From: Gordonia bronchialis DSM 43247
Lineage (GTDB): Bacteria > Actinomycetota > Actinomycetes > Mycobacteriales > Mycobacteriaceae
Reading direction: 5' to 3'
NCBI RefSeq assembly: GCF_000024785.1
Contig: NC_013441.1
Span: 806,001-870,000 of the forward strand
Length of the DNA: 64,000 nt
In this document: one piece after another, positions 18,142-26,107 of the stretch
Layout of the letters: each line of letters opens with the position of its first letter
Numbering within the stretch: position 1 is the stretch's first letter
Made by a program: the position numbers and the translations under genes
The notes under the pieces: generated by a model
Databases searched by the model: none
What the model was told of the DNA's origin: nothing
The model's input: the letters and a program-made list of their open reading frames with translations, nothing else

Positions 18142-18831
18142 GTGACCACCGCAGAACGCACCCTCGCGAACCCCCTCTATGTCGCTGTTGGCGCGGGCGA
18201 TTACGCCTACCAGCAGGTGACCGACAAGCTCACCGAGATCCGTGAGCGCACCGAGACCGCTGCCGAGAAGGCGCAGGCTCGTCTCGAAGCCCGCTTCGAG
18301 GAGACCAAGACCCGCGTCGAGGCCCTCCCGGAGGAGGTCCCCAGCGTCGAGGAACTGCGCGCCAAGCTGACCGTCGATGAGCTGCGCAAGATCGCAGATC
18401 CCTACGTGGACAAGGCAACCGAGTTCTACAACTCGCTCGCCGAGCGCGGTGAGGCGGCCGTGGAGAAGCTCCGCACCCGTCCCGTGGTCCAGGAGAACCT
18501 GACCCGTGCGGAGAAGGCCTACAACGACGCCGTCGACCTCACCGAGGACGCGCTGGGCGTGGTCTCGAGCCAGACCCGGCTCGTCGGTGATCGTGCCGCC
18601 AAGCTGACCGGTCGCCTGAGTGGCAAGGTCGAGGACGCCGCCGGCGCCATCGAGGAAGCCGGACTGAATCTGCGCGACGAGGCCGATGACCTCGCCGAGG
18701 AGATCAGCGGCGCCGCCGGCACCGTCGAGGCCAAGGGCCGCACCGCCAACTCGTCGCCGGCCAAGAAGGTCGCGGCGGCCAAGAAGGCCCCGGCCAAGAA
18801 GGCGCCGGCCCGGAAGGCTCCCGCCAAGTAG
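18142..18831 (+). CDS. hbhA: heparin-binding hemagglutinin-like protein
   Basis: This 229-residue protein starts at GTG after AAAGGAG. It is a long amphipathic helix (LTEIRERTETAAEKAQARLEARFEE) with no signal peptide. It ends in a Lys/Ala/Pro-rich tail (KKAPAKKAPARKAPAK) like the heparan-sulfate-binding domain of mycobacterial HbhA. HbhA proteins are surface-associated adhesins that also bind lipid bodies. A paralogue with a longer tail is at 26108-27178. Confidence 0.85.
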   Translation: MTTAERTLANPLYVAVGAGDYAYQQVTDKLTEIRERTETAAEKAQARLEARFEETKTRVEALPEEVPSVEELRAKLTVDELRKIADPYVDKATEFYNSLAERGEAAVEKLRTRPVVQENLTRAEKAYNDAVDLTEDALGVVSSQTRLVGDRAAKLTGRLSGKVEDAAGAIEEAGLNLRDEADDLAEEISGAAGTVEAKGRTANSSPAKKVAAAKKAPAKKAPARKAPAK

Positions 18832-18850
18832 GCCAGACAACGTCATAAAG

Positions 18851-18886
18851 CAACGGCCCCTGCGGAATTCACCGCGGGGGCCGTTG
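18851..18886. terminator. bidirectional terminator hairpin
   Basis: A 15-bp stem (CAACGGCCCCTGCGG with one wobble partner) has a 6-base loop and sits between the convergent ends of hbhA (18831) and the XRE-cupin gene (18897). AAAG upstream on the plus strand gives a T-rich tail on the minus strand. Confidence 0.75.
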
Positions 18887-18896
18887 GCGTCGGTGG

Positions 18897-19445
18897 CTAC
18901 CGGGGTGGCGGAGTGTGAATGGTCAGCACCGCCTGCGCGCCGGCGTCGGATCGATAGGTATGGCGCACATCGCTGATCCACTGCAGCGTCTCGCCCGGCC
19001 CGGCGGAGTTCTCGGCGCCTCGTCGTCCGGCCGTGAGGTTCCCGCTCACCACGTGCACGTTCTCCACGACGCCGGGACCGTGAGCCGGGGATTCCCGGAC
19101 GTCACCGGGGGTGACCGTGAGCCAGAAGACCTCCGTCACGGCGCCGTCGGGATGGTGTTCGACGTGCAGCAGGCGCGCCGACAGTGACCGGCCGCTGCCC
19201 TCGGTACCCGACTCCTCGCCGAGCAGCGCGGATAACGGAACCCCCAGTGGTCCGGCCACGGCATACAGGGTGTCGATTGTCGGATTGCGTTGTCCGGATT
19301 CGAGTTCGGACAACGAGCCCTTGCCGATTCCGGCCGCCCGCGCCAGGGCGGACAGGCTCATCGACCGGGCAGTGCGAAGTTCGGTGATGCGAGCACCGAT
19401 AGCCGTGCGCCGATCCTCGGCGGACCGTCGACCGGTTGATGGCAT
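18897..19445 (-). CDS. XRE-family regulator with cupin domain
   Basis: This 182-residue protein has an N-terminal HTH (LSALARAAGIGKGSLSELESG) and a C-terminal cupin (PAHGPGVVENVHVVSGNLTAG). Proteins of this layout sense small molecules through the cupin. ATG 19445 is chosen because AGGAG stands 8 bases upstream; a longer in-frame extension to 19550 has no support. It is divergent from the methyltransferase gene at 19589. Confidence 0.85.
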   Translation of the reverse strand: MPSTGRRSAEDRRTAIGARITELRTARSMSLSALARAAGIGKGSLSELESGQRNPTIDTLYAVAGPLGVPLSALLGEESGTEGSGRSLSARLLHVEHHPDGAVTEVFWLTVTPGDVRESPAHGPGVVENVHVVSGNLTAGRRGAENSAGPGETLQWISDVRHTYRSDAGAQAVLTIHTPPPR

Positions 19446-19588
19446 GCCGACCTCTCCTTTCGGCCTCGATGGCCCGACGACGCGAATCATACTGGTCTCG
19501 CCGGGATTCCGATCTTGCCGAGGCGTCCGGTGCCGCGATAGGTTCGCCACAGCACACAGCGACGACGTCGTCTCGGGGGAGTGATCGC

Positions 19589-20173
19589 ATGGTCAGCATG
19601 TCCGGACTCGAGGCGAGGTTCTGTCGTTCGCTGCCGTGGCGCCGGATCACCCGGCATCAGGTGATACCGCGTGTCGCTGGTCGGGTCGAGGGGCCCACAG
19701 TCCTCGAAATCGGTTGCGGTAGTGGCGCGATGGCCGCAGAGGTGCTGCGTGCTCGCCCCGATATCGAGCGCTACATCGCCACGGACATCGACCCGGCCAT
19801 GGTCCGTGCCGCCCGTCGCAGACTGGCCCGCTTCGGTGGACGGGCGCACGTGCAACTGGTCGACGCTGCGGGACTGGGATTCGACGACGAATCCTTCGAT
19901 ACCGTGTGCAGTTGGCTGATGCTGCACCACACCATCGAGTGGCAGCGGGTGATCGACGACTGCGTGCGGGTGCTGCGGCCAGGCGGGCGGTTGATCGGAT
20001 ACGACCTCCCCGACAATCTGCTCGGACGCACCGTGCATCGCGTCACCCGGTCGTCGGTGGTCCTCGTCGACCCCGATCGGCTCGTCGCCCACCTGGACGA
20101 CCTGGGTCTGCGTGAGGTCATCACGGAGCCGATGCTCGCCGGGCAGACCTACCGGTTTGAGGCGATGCGCTGA
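19589..20173 (+). CDS. class I SAM-dependent methyltransferase
   Basis: This 194-residue protein has motif I VLEIGCGSGAMAAEVL, an acidic residue in ATDIDP, a motif II region FDDESFDTVCSWLMLHH and LRPGGRLIGYDL. ATG 19589 has GGGGGAG 7 bases upstream; the longer open frame to 19436 overlaps the neighbouring promoter. Its substrate is unknown. Confidence 0.8.
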   Translation: MVSMSGLEARFCRSLPWRRITRHQVIPRVAGRVEGPTVLEIGCGSGAMAAEVLRARPDIERYIATDIDPAMVRAARRRLARFGGRAHVQLVDAAGLGFDDESFDTVCSWLMLHHTIEWQRVIDDCVRVLRPGGRLIGYDLPDNLLGRTVHRVTRSSVVLVDPDRLVAHLDDLGLREVITEPMLAGQTYRFEAMR

Positions 20174-20190
20174 GCCCCGCACGATCGACT

Positions 20191-20206
20191 GTTCCGTAAA
20201 CGGAAC
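20191..20206. promoter_or_regulatory. palindrome GTTCCGTAAACGGAAC before benE
   Basis: Seven-base arms flank a 2-base centre, and CGATC/GATCG repeats outside extend the symmetry. It ends 12 bases before the benE GTG start and probably overlaps the promoter, so it is a likely operator. No dedicated regulator gene is adjacent other than the XRE-cupin at 18897. Confidence 0.55.
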
Positions 20207-20217
20207 GATCGGGTAAG

Positions 20218-21420
20218 GTGCCGGTCGTGATCACCGAGCAACGCGGAAACGCGACCGAACCGATCATCGCCGGTGTCGTCACCGCGCTGGTCGGGTTCAC
20301 GTCGTCGTTCGCCGTCGTGGTCGCCGGGCTTCGCGCAGTGGGTGCCGACCCCGCCCAGGCCGCCTCCGGGCTGCTAGCCCTGACCGTGACCTTCGGCATC
20401 GGTACCGCGGTGCTGTGCATCGTCTACCGACGCCCGATTACCCTGGCCTGGTCCACGCCGGGTGCGGCGATGCTGGCATCGATGGGGGCGTCTTATCACG
20501 CGGGTTGGTCGGCGGCGGTGGGGGCGTTTCTGGTGGTCGGCCTGCTGATCGTCGCGACCGGGCTGATCCCGGCGCTCGGCGAACTCATCGGTGCGATCCC
20601 CACTCCGATCGCGCAGGCGATGCTGGCCGGGGTGTTGCTCACGCTGTGTCTGGCGCCGATGACATCGCCTGCCGCGCAACCACTCCTGACCGTTCCCATT
20701 CTGCTGGTGTGGCTGGCGGCGACACGCTGGGTGCCGCGTTGGGCGCTGCCGATCGCCCTGGCCACCGCCCTCGCGGTGATCGGAATCCACCTAGCGGTCA
20801 ATGGTCACACCGACGCCCCGGACACCACCTGGTGGCCGCAATTGACCTGGACCACACCGACATTCGATGCGGCTGCGGTCGTCGGCATCGCGGTTCCGCT
20901 CTACATCGTCACCATGGCCTCGCAGAATGTGCCGGGGGTGGCGGTGCTGAAGTCCTTCGGTTACGAGACCCCCTGGCGGGCGGCCATGTTCGTGACCGGC
21001 GCGGCCACCCTGGTCAGCGCGCCGCTCGGTGGGCATGCCAACAACCTGGCCGCGCTGTCGGCCGCACTGTCGGCAGGAGAGGAGGCCGGCGCCGACCGGT
21101 CCCGACGCTGGATCGCCGGAGTGTCCGCCGGAGCAAGCTATCTGGTGCTTGCGGTGTTGTCGGGTGCGCTGGTCACCATCGCCACGATCGCGCCGGCCGG
21201 ATTGCTCGAGGCGGTCGCCGGACTCGCCCTGCTCGCGACCTTTGGCAACGCTCTCCTCGGTGCGCTCAGCCATGTCGAGTACCGAATCCCGTCGGCGCTC
21301 ACCTTTGTCACCGCGGCTGCGGGTGTCACCTTCGGTGGGATCGGTGGTGCGTTCTGGGCGCTCGTCGTCGGACTGGTCGCGTGGCTGGTGCTGCGGACGC
21401 GGGCGGGATCGTCAGAGTAG
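20218..21420 (+). CDS. benE: BenE-family benzoate/H+ symporter
   Basis: This 400-residue polytopic membrane protein has about 11-12 hydrophobic segments. Typical BenE blocks include TLAWSTPGAAML, LIGAIPTPIAQAMLAGVLL and YIVTMASQNVPGVAVLKSFGY. The family imports benzoate or related aromatic acids. No benzoate degradation genes are in view, so the substrate is uncertain. GTG 20218 is used; GTG 20227 is possible. Confidence 0.88.
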   Translation: MPVVITEQRGNATEPIIAGVVTALVGFTSSFAVVVAGLRAVGADPAQAASGLLALTVTFGIGTAVLCIVYRRPITLAWSTPGAAMLASMGASYHAGWSAAVGAFLVVGLLIVATGLIPALGELIGAIPTPIAQAMLAGVLLTLCLAPMTSPAAQPLLTVPILLVWLAATRWVPRWALPIALATALAVIGIHLAVNGHTDAPDTTWWPQLTWTTPTFDAAAVVGIAVPLYIVTMASQNVPGVAVLKSFGYETPWRAAMFVTGAATLVSAPLGGHANNLAALSAALSAGEEAGADRSRRWIAGVSAGASYLVLAVLSGALVTIATIAPAGLLEAVAGLALLATFGNALLGALSHVEYRIPSALTFVTAAAGVTFGGIGGAFWALVVGLVAWLVLRTRAGSSE

Positions 21421-21434
21421 GCCCGGCCCGTCCG

Positions 21435-21510
21435 CACGCAGAAACCGCGTGTCCCGTCAGAAACGCCGTTTGTGTTCGCGGTTTCTGACGGGACACGCGG
21501 TTTCTACGTG
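21435..21510. terminator. long palindrome between convergent benE and ppk2
   Basis: Perfect 25-base arms at 21440-21464 and 21481-21505 (beginning AGAAACCGCGTGTCC) are separated by 16 bases. They extend to 30 bases with one mismatch. It lies between convergent stops, so it can serve as a bidirectional terminator. The length and internal repetition (CGCGGTTTCT occurs twice within the right half) also suggest a dispersed palindromic repeat. Confidence 0.7.
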
Positions 21511-21526
21511 ACGACACGCCGGTGGG

Positions 21527-22387
21527 TCAGTCCACCGCAGCCAGGCGCCTGCGCTCGGCCTCGACGTCGAAATCGGCTTTCGGCCAGTCGAGTTCGAGTC
21601 CCTGCAGCGCCTCGATGAGCAGCTCACACACCGACAGCCGCGCGAACCATTTCTTGTTGGCCGGGATCAGATGCCAGGGGGCGTCATCGGTGTCGGTGAG
21701 ATCGAAGATCGCCTGATAGGCCTCGAGATACTGATCCCAGTAGCCGCGCTCGTCGATGTCGCCGGGGTTGTACTTCCAGTACTTGTCGGGACGCTCGAGA
21801 CGTTCGGTGAGCCGGGCTTTCTGCTCGTCCTTGCTGACCACCAGGCAACATTTGATGACGGTGGTGCCGACCTTCACCAGGTAGGCCTCGAACTGATTGA
21901 TCAGGTCATAGCGCTTCTCCCATTCCGATTGCGGCACAAGGTTGTGCACGCGAACCGGGAGTACGTCCTCGTAGTGGGAGCGGTCGAAGATGCCGATCCG
22001 GCCGGCCGGCGGGAGGGCCTTGTGGATACGCCACAGGAAGTCGTGCTGCAGTTCTTCCGGGGTGGGCTTGCCGAATCCCTTGATGGCCAGGCCCTGCGGG
22101 TCGACGAGACCACCGACGTGGCGGACGATACCGCCCTTGCCCGCGGTGTCCATGCCCTGCAGGACCAGCAGCACCGACCGGGTGTCGCCGGATCGGCCGT
22201 TGGCGTACAACAGTTCCTGCAGATCGGCGAGCACCTCGCCGCGTTCGCCCAGCAGTTGCTTGCCGAGTGCCTTGTCGCCGGTGAAACCGGGGGTTGATTC
22301 CGGGTCGAAGGTCGCGATGGGACCGACCGCGCTGACGCGTAGTGCGGCGTCGGCGCTCTCGGACCAACCCTGCTTGTCCTTGCTCAT
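21527..22387 (-). CDS. polyphosphate kinase 2 family protein
   Basis: This 286-residue protein has Walker A GMDTAGKGG near residue 80, the lid-type sequence FDRSHYEDVL, and LERPDKYWKYNPGDIDERGYWDQY. These are hallmarks of single-domain PPK2 enzymes, which phosphorylate nucleotides with polyphosphate. The start overlaps the SDR stop as ATGA, so it belongs to a TetR-SDR-PPK2 operon. Confidence 0.92.
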   Translation of the reverse strand: MSKDKQGWSESADAALRVSAVGPIATFDPESTPGFTGDKALGKQLLGERGEVLADLQELLYANGRSGDTRSVLLVLQGMDTAGKGGIVRHVGGLVDPQGLAIKGFGKPTPEELQHDFLWRIHKALPPAGRIGIFDRSHYEDVLPVRVHNLVPQSEWEKRYDLINQFEAYLVKVGTTVIKCCLVVSKDEQKARLTERLERPDKYWKYNPGDIDERGYWDQYLEAYQAIFDLTDTDDAPWHLIPANKKWFARLSVCELLIEALQGLELDWPKADFDVEAERRRLAAVD

Positions 22388-23217
22388 TCGTTCGCACCCT
22401 TCTGTGGTGGTGTCGCACCGTGCCCGTCGGCGCTCGCCGGTGGGAACAACCCTCCGCCGCCGAAGGCGGACCGATGCGAATCCGGTGGTGTCCCATCGTT
22501 GTTGACGATCCCGTAGCCCGCACCCAATTCGGCGGTGATCAGCGTGTGGCCGTTGTATTCGGGTAGGTGCGGATCTCGCGCCAGGGCGGCGATGACGCGT
22601 CCCACGAACTCGGGGTCCTCGGCGCGTTGCAGCGAGAACCCCGCGAACTCGTCGACGCCGAGCGACAGCAGCAGCTCGGTACGAATCAGCCCGAGCCACA
22701 ACGAGACCGCGGTGACGCCGGTGCCGTCGAGTTCGGTGCCCATGTCGAAGGCCATCTTGTCCAGGGCGCTTTTGCTCATGCCGTAGAGTACCGAGTGCAG
22801 ATGGCCGCGGGAACCGAAGGAGGAGATGTTGGCGATGAGCCCGGACCCGGCGGCGGTCATCATCGCCGCTGCGTGCACCGAGGCCACGTAGTGGGCGCGC
22901 AATCCGACCCCGATCAGGGTGTCCCAGTCCGACACCGGGCGTTCCCAGAATCGGTCGGAGAATCCGCCGAATCCGCGCGGCGCGGCCCACGCGTTGTTCA
23001 CCAGCAGATCGAGTCGGCCGGCCTCGGCGGAGATCTGCTCGAAGACCGCGGCCACGGCGTCGTCGTCGGTGTGATCGCAGGCCAGCGGCAGCGCGCCGTC
23101 GGGCCCGGTGCCGTGCCGGGAGGTGACGTAGGTGGTCCAGCCGTCGGCGATCAACGCCGACGCGACGCCGTGTCCCACGCCCCGGCTCGCGCCGGTCACC
23201 AGCGCGACGCGGCTCAT
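22384..23217 (-). CDS. short-chain dehydrogenase/reductase
   Basis: This 277-residue protein has the NAD(P) motif TGASRGVGHGVA at the N-terminus and LVNNAWA. The catalytic region is ISSFGSRGHLHSVLYGMSKSAL, where the YxxxK is Y-G-M-S-K. It overlaps the TetR gene upstream and the PPK2 gene downstream by 4 bases each. The substrate is unknown. Confidence 0.88.
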   Translation of the reverse strand: MSRVALVTGASRGVGHGVASALIADGWTTYVTSRHGTGPDGALPLACDHTDDDAVAAVFEQISAEAGRLDLLVNNAWAAPRGFGGFSDRFWERPVSDWDTLIGVGLRAHYVASVHAAAMMTAAGSGLIANISSFGSRGHLHSVLYGMSKSALDKMAFDMGTELDGTGVTAVSLWLGLIRTELLLSLGVDEFAGFSLQRAEDPEFVGRVIAALARDPHLPEYNGHTLITAELGAGYGIVNNDGTPPDSHRSAFGGGGLFPPASADGHGATPPQKGANE

Positions 23218-24017
23218 GAGGCGTCCGACCCGGACTCGGGCAGCGGTGGCGGCGCGGCCAGGAACTTCTCGCGCGACCCGTTGACCGCGGCGATGCCGAC
23301 GATGGAACTCCACGCCATCATCGTGAGGTAGTCGATGAGCTCGTCGGCTGCCATCACGGTCTGATCGGCCATCCACCAGTCCACGACCCGCTGGATGCCA
23401 CCGACGAGCGCGTTGGACCACACCGCGGCGCCCGCGGTGTCGGCGGAGCGTTCGGTCATGCGCAGCACGATGGTCGCGGTGAGCAGTTGGGTCACCATCT
23501 TCTCCGACCCGGCCGGCGCCGGCGAGGACGTCGGGGAGCTGGCCAGGGCGAAGCTGTAGAGGTTGGGCTCGCCGGCGACGGCGTGCACGTACACCCCGAT
23601 CACGGTGCGGGTCAGGGTGTATTCGTCGACGTCGTCATGGATGGCGTCGATCAGCCGGGGCAGCAGCGTGGTCTCGAAGAAGCGCACGGTGGTGGCGACG
23701 CCGAGATCGTTCTTGTCGGCGAAATACCGGTAGAGGACCGTCTTGGAGACGCCGATGTGTCCGGCGATCTCGTCCATGCCGACGTCGGCGCCGAGCTCGC
23801 GGACGGCATTCATCACCCCGTCGGTCAGTTCGGTCCGGCGGTTCTGTTTGTGTTTCTCCCAGCGCTGACGCCGGCCGTCGGGCTTGGTTCCGGATTCGGG
23901 GGTGCCGAGGCCTTCGACGGTGTTCAGCAGGGCCTGTTCGAGACCGCGGGTCATGTTCGCCGCCGCCGTCACCGCGGCGCGCGCGGCTGCCGCGGGGTTG
24001 GGGCGATTGGTCTTCAT
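23214..24017 (-). CDS. TetR-family transcriptional regulator
   Basis: This 267-residue protein has an HTH in MDEIAGHIGVSKTVLYRYFADKNDL and a helical ligand domain, with an N-terminal extension of about 50 residues. It is the first gene of the operon with the SDR and PPK2 genes and probably autoregulates it. It is divergent from the DUF445 gene at 24131. Confidence 0.88.
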   Translation of the reverse strand: MKTNRPNPAAAARAAVTAAANMTRGLEQALLNTVEGLGTPESGTKPDGRRQRWEKHKQNRRTELTDGVMNAVRELGADVGMDEIAGHIGVSKTVLYRYFADKNDLGVATTVRFFETTLLPRLIDAIHDDVDEYTLTRTVIGVYVHAVAGEPNLYSFALASSPTSSPAPAGSEKMVTQLLTATIVLRMTERSADTAGAAVWSNALVGGIQRVVDWWMADQTVMAADELIDYLTMMAWSSIVGIAAVNGSREKFLAAPPPLPESGSDAS

Positions 24018-24130
24018 AGGGTCGGTGTTCTGGGTCGGAGGGGATGTGACCCGGCCGCGAGAGAGTGGGTCGCTGTTGAGTGGTCTGGCACGACACCCAA
24101 CACTAATCGCAGCAGGGTAAGACTGGTTCC

Positions 24131-25468
24131 ATGTCTTCTGCTGCTGTTCCCGACATTGCGGACCCCTCCGCCGGCCCAGCGGCGCGTTCCGCGCCGGGCT
24201 TCGCGGGGGATGGTGCCGGTGATGCCCGGCGTCGCCGCGATCTGCGCAAGATGAAGGTCGTCGCGACCGGCTTCCTGGTGTTTGCCGCGATCGTTTACCT
24301 GTTCACCCGCTACCTCGAGCATCGCGACGGCACCGACGTGGCCGCGTGGGTCGGTTATGTGCGGGCGGCGTCGGAAGCGGGCATGGTGGGTGCGCTGGCG
24401 GACTGGTTTGCGGTGACCGCACTGTTCCGTCATCCGTTGGGCCTGCCGATCCCGCACACCGCGCTGATCCGTAAGAAGAAGGACGACATCGGTGATCAGC
24501 TCGGCGAGTTCATCGAGCAGAACTTCATGATCCCCGACGTGGTGGTGCAGCGGGCCCAGCAGCTCGATCTGCCGCGCCGGTTGTCCACGTGGCTGGCCGA
24601 TCCGCGCAACGCGCCCCAGGTGTCCGACGAGGCGACCCGGGTGATCGGACTGGCCGCCGAGATGCTGCGCGACGAGGATGTCGAGCAGCTCATCCAGGCG
24701 GCACTGAAGTGGGCCGCCGAACCGGAGTGGGCGCCGCCGACGGGCCGCATCCTGGAACAGCTCATCGCCGAGGACCGGCTGGAGCCGGTGTTCCAGCTGC
24801 TGTGCGACCGCGCGCATGAATGGGCGTTGGGCAGCCAGGACCTCATCGACCGCGTCGTCGACAAGGACGGACCGTCGTGGACGCCGAAATTCGTCAACAA
24901 CCTGGTGGGCGACAAGATCTATCGGGAGCTGGTGGAGTTCACCTACAAGGTGCGCACCAACCCCGATCACGAACTCCGTCGCTCCATGCACGAGTTCGCG
25001 CAGCACTTCTCCCAGGACCTTCAGCACGATCCGGAGATGATCGCGAAATTCGAGGGCATCAAGCAGGAGCTGGTGGGGCGCGACGAGGTGACCGGTGCCG
25101 CGTCGACGGCCTGGAAGACCGGTAAGGCCGTGATCGAACAGATGTTGGCCGATCCCAACAGCACTCTGCGGAACACGTTGTCGGACTCCGTGATCCGGCT
25201 CGCTGTGCGCATCCGCGACGATCGTCCGCTGCAGGAGAAGATGAACGGCTGGGTGGCGCGGGTGGCCCATCACGTCGCGTCGAACTACTCGCAGGAGATC
25301 ATCTCGGTCATCACCGAGACCGTCCGCGGATGGGATGCCGACGACACCAGTCGCAAGATCGAGCTGCAGGTGGGTCGCGACCTGCAGTTCATCCGGATCA
25401 ACGGCACGGTCGTCGGGTCGCTGGCGGGGCTGGCGATCTACACGGTGTCGGTTCTCATCTTCGGTTAA
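24131..25468 (+). CDS. DUF445 membrane-associated protein
   Basis: This 445-residue protein has a transmembrane segment near residues 43-62 (VVATGFLVFAAIVYLFTRYL), the DUF445 core EAGMVGALADWFAVTALFRHPLGLPIPHTALI, and a C-terminal transmembrane helix ending VSVLIFG. The long middle is predicted helical. The family's function is unknown; it is common in actinobacteria. Confidence 0.85.
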   Translation: MSSAAVPDIADPSAGPAARSAPGFAGDGAGDARRRRDLRKMKVVATGFLVFAAIVYLFTRYLEHRDGTDVAAWVGYVRAASEAGMVGALADWFAVTALFRHPLGLPIPHTALIRKKKDDIGDQLGEFIEQNFMIPDVVVQRAQQLDLPRRLSTWLADPRNAPQVSDEATRVIGLAAEMLRDEDVEQLIQAALKWAAEPEWAPPTGRILEQLIAEDRLEPVFQLLCDRAHEWALGSQDLIDRVVDKDGPSWTPKFVNNLVGDKIYRELVEFTYKVRTNPDHELRRSMHEFAQHFSQDLQHDPEMIAKFEGIKQELVGRDEVTGAASTAWKTGKAVIEQMLADPNSTLRNTLSDSVIRLAVRIRDDRPLQEKMNGWVARVAHHVASNYSQEIISVITETVRGWDADDTSRKIELQVGRDLQFIRINGTVVGSLAGLAIYTVSVLIFG

Positions 25469-25474
25469 CCGGTG

Positions 25475-25506
25475 TGCTTGCACTTGCTAGCACCCGGGTC
25501 GATACT
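25475..25506 (+). promoter_or_regulatory. probable promoter/operator of the XRE regulator gene
   Basis: TGCTTGCACTTGCTAGCA at 25475-25492 and GATACT at 25501-25506 repeat the element upstream of hbhA. TTGCAC (25478-25483) and GATACT are 17 bases apart, a good promoter spacing. The implied transcript start is about 19 bases before ATG 25532. Confidence 0.65.
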
Positions 25507-25531
25507 GGGATCGGTCGACGATGGGAGCACG

Positions 25532-26005
25532 ATGGGAGCTCAGGAGCGCAACGGGTCCGGCGAGGCGGGGGACCCAGAGGTGAGCGCCGACGCCGAGTCT
25601 GCGGCGCCCCCCGAGTCCGACGCCGACGACGGATCGTCGAATCCTGTTGAGGCGGTGGCCAATGCGGCCCAGGACATCGGCGCGTTCATCCGCTCGCAAC
25701 GTGTGGCGGCGGAGGTCTCGCTGCGGCAACTCGCCGAACGTGCGGGCGTGAGCAACCCATATCTCAGCCAGATCGAACGGGGGCTGCGGAAGCCGTCGGC
25801 CGATGTGCTGGCACAGATCGCCAAGGGTTTGCGCGTGTCGGCCGAGGTTTTGTACGTGCGGGCAGGGATTCTGGAGGAGCGCCCGGCGAGTCCGGTGCGC
25901 GACGCCCTGATCGCCGACGATTCGATCAACGAACGACAGAAGCAGATGTTGCTGGAGATCTACGACTCTTTCCGCAAGGAGAACGCGGCAGCAGACGAGT
26001 CGTGA
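25532..26005 (+). CDS. XRE-family regulator (Rv0474-like)
   Basis: This 157-residue protein has an acidic, low-complexity N-terminus and then an HTH: RVAAEVSLRQLAERAGVSNPYLSQIERGLRKPSADVLAQIAKGL. In mycobacteria the equivalent gene sits just upstream of hbhA, as here. ATG 25532 is chosen because GGGAG lies 5 bases upstream and because a longer open frame would start inside the promoter element. It is the likely reader of the TGCTAGCA sites before itself and before the first hbhA (inference). Confidence 0.85.
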   Translation: MGAQERNGSGEAGDPEVSADAESAAPPESDADDGSSNPVEAVANAAQDIGAFIRSQRVAAEVSLRQLAERAGVSNPYLSQIERGLRKPSADVLAQIAKGLRVSAEVLYVRAGILEERPASPVRDALIADDSINERQKQMLLEIYDSFRKENAAADES

Positions 26006-26107
26006 TCTCCTGAAGCCCGACGATGCCATTCGTCGACGTCACCGTCGGGTGACCTCGGTGCCTGGTATCGGCACCCCACCCAGTACACCCGGCAAGGAGC
26101 GAAGGAC

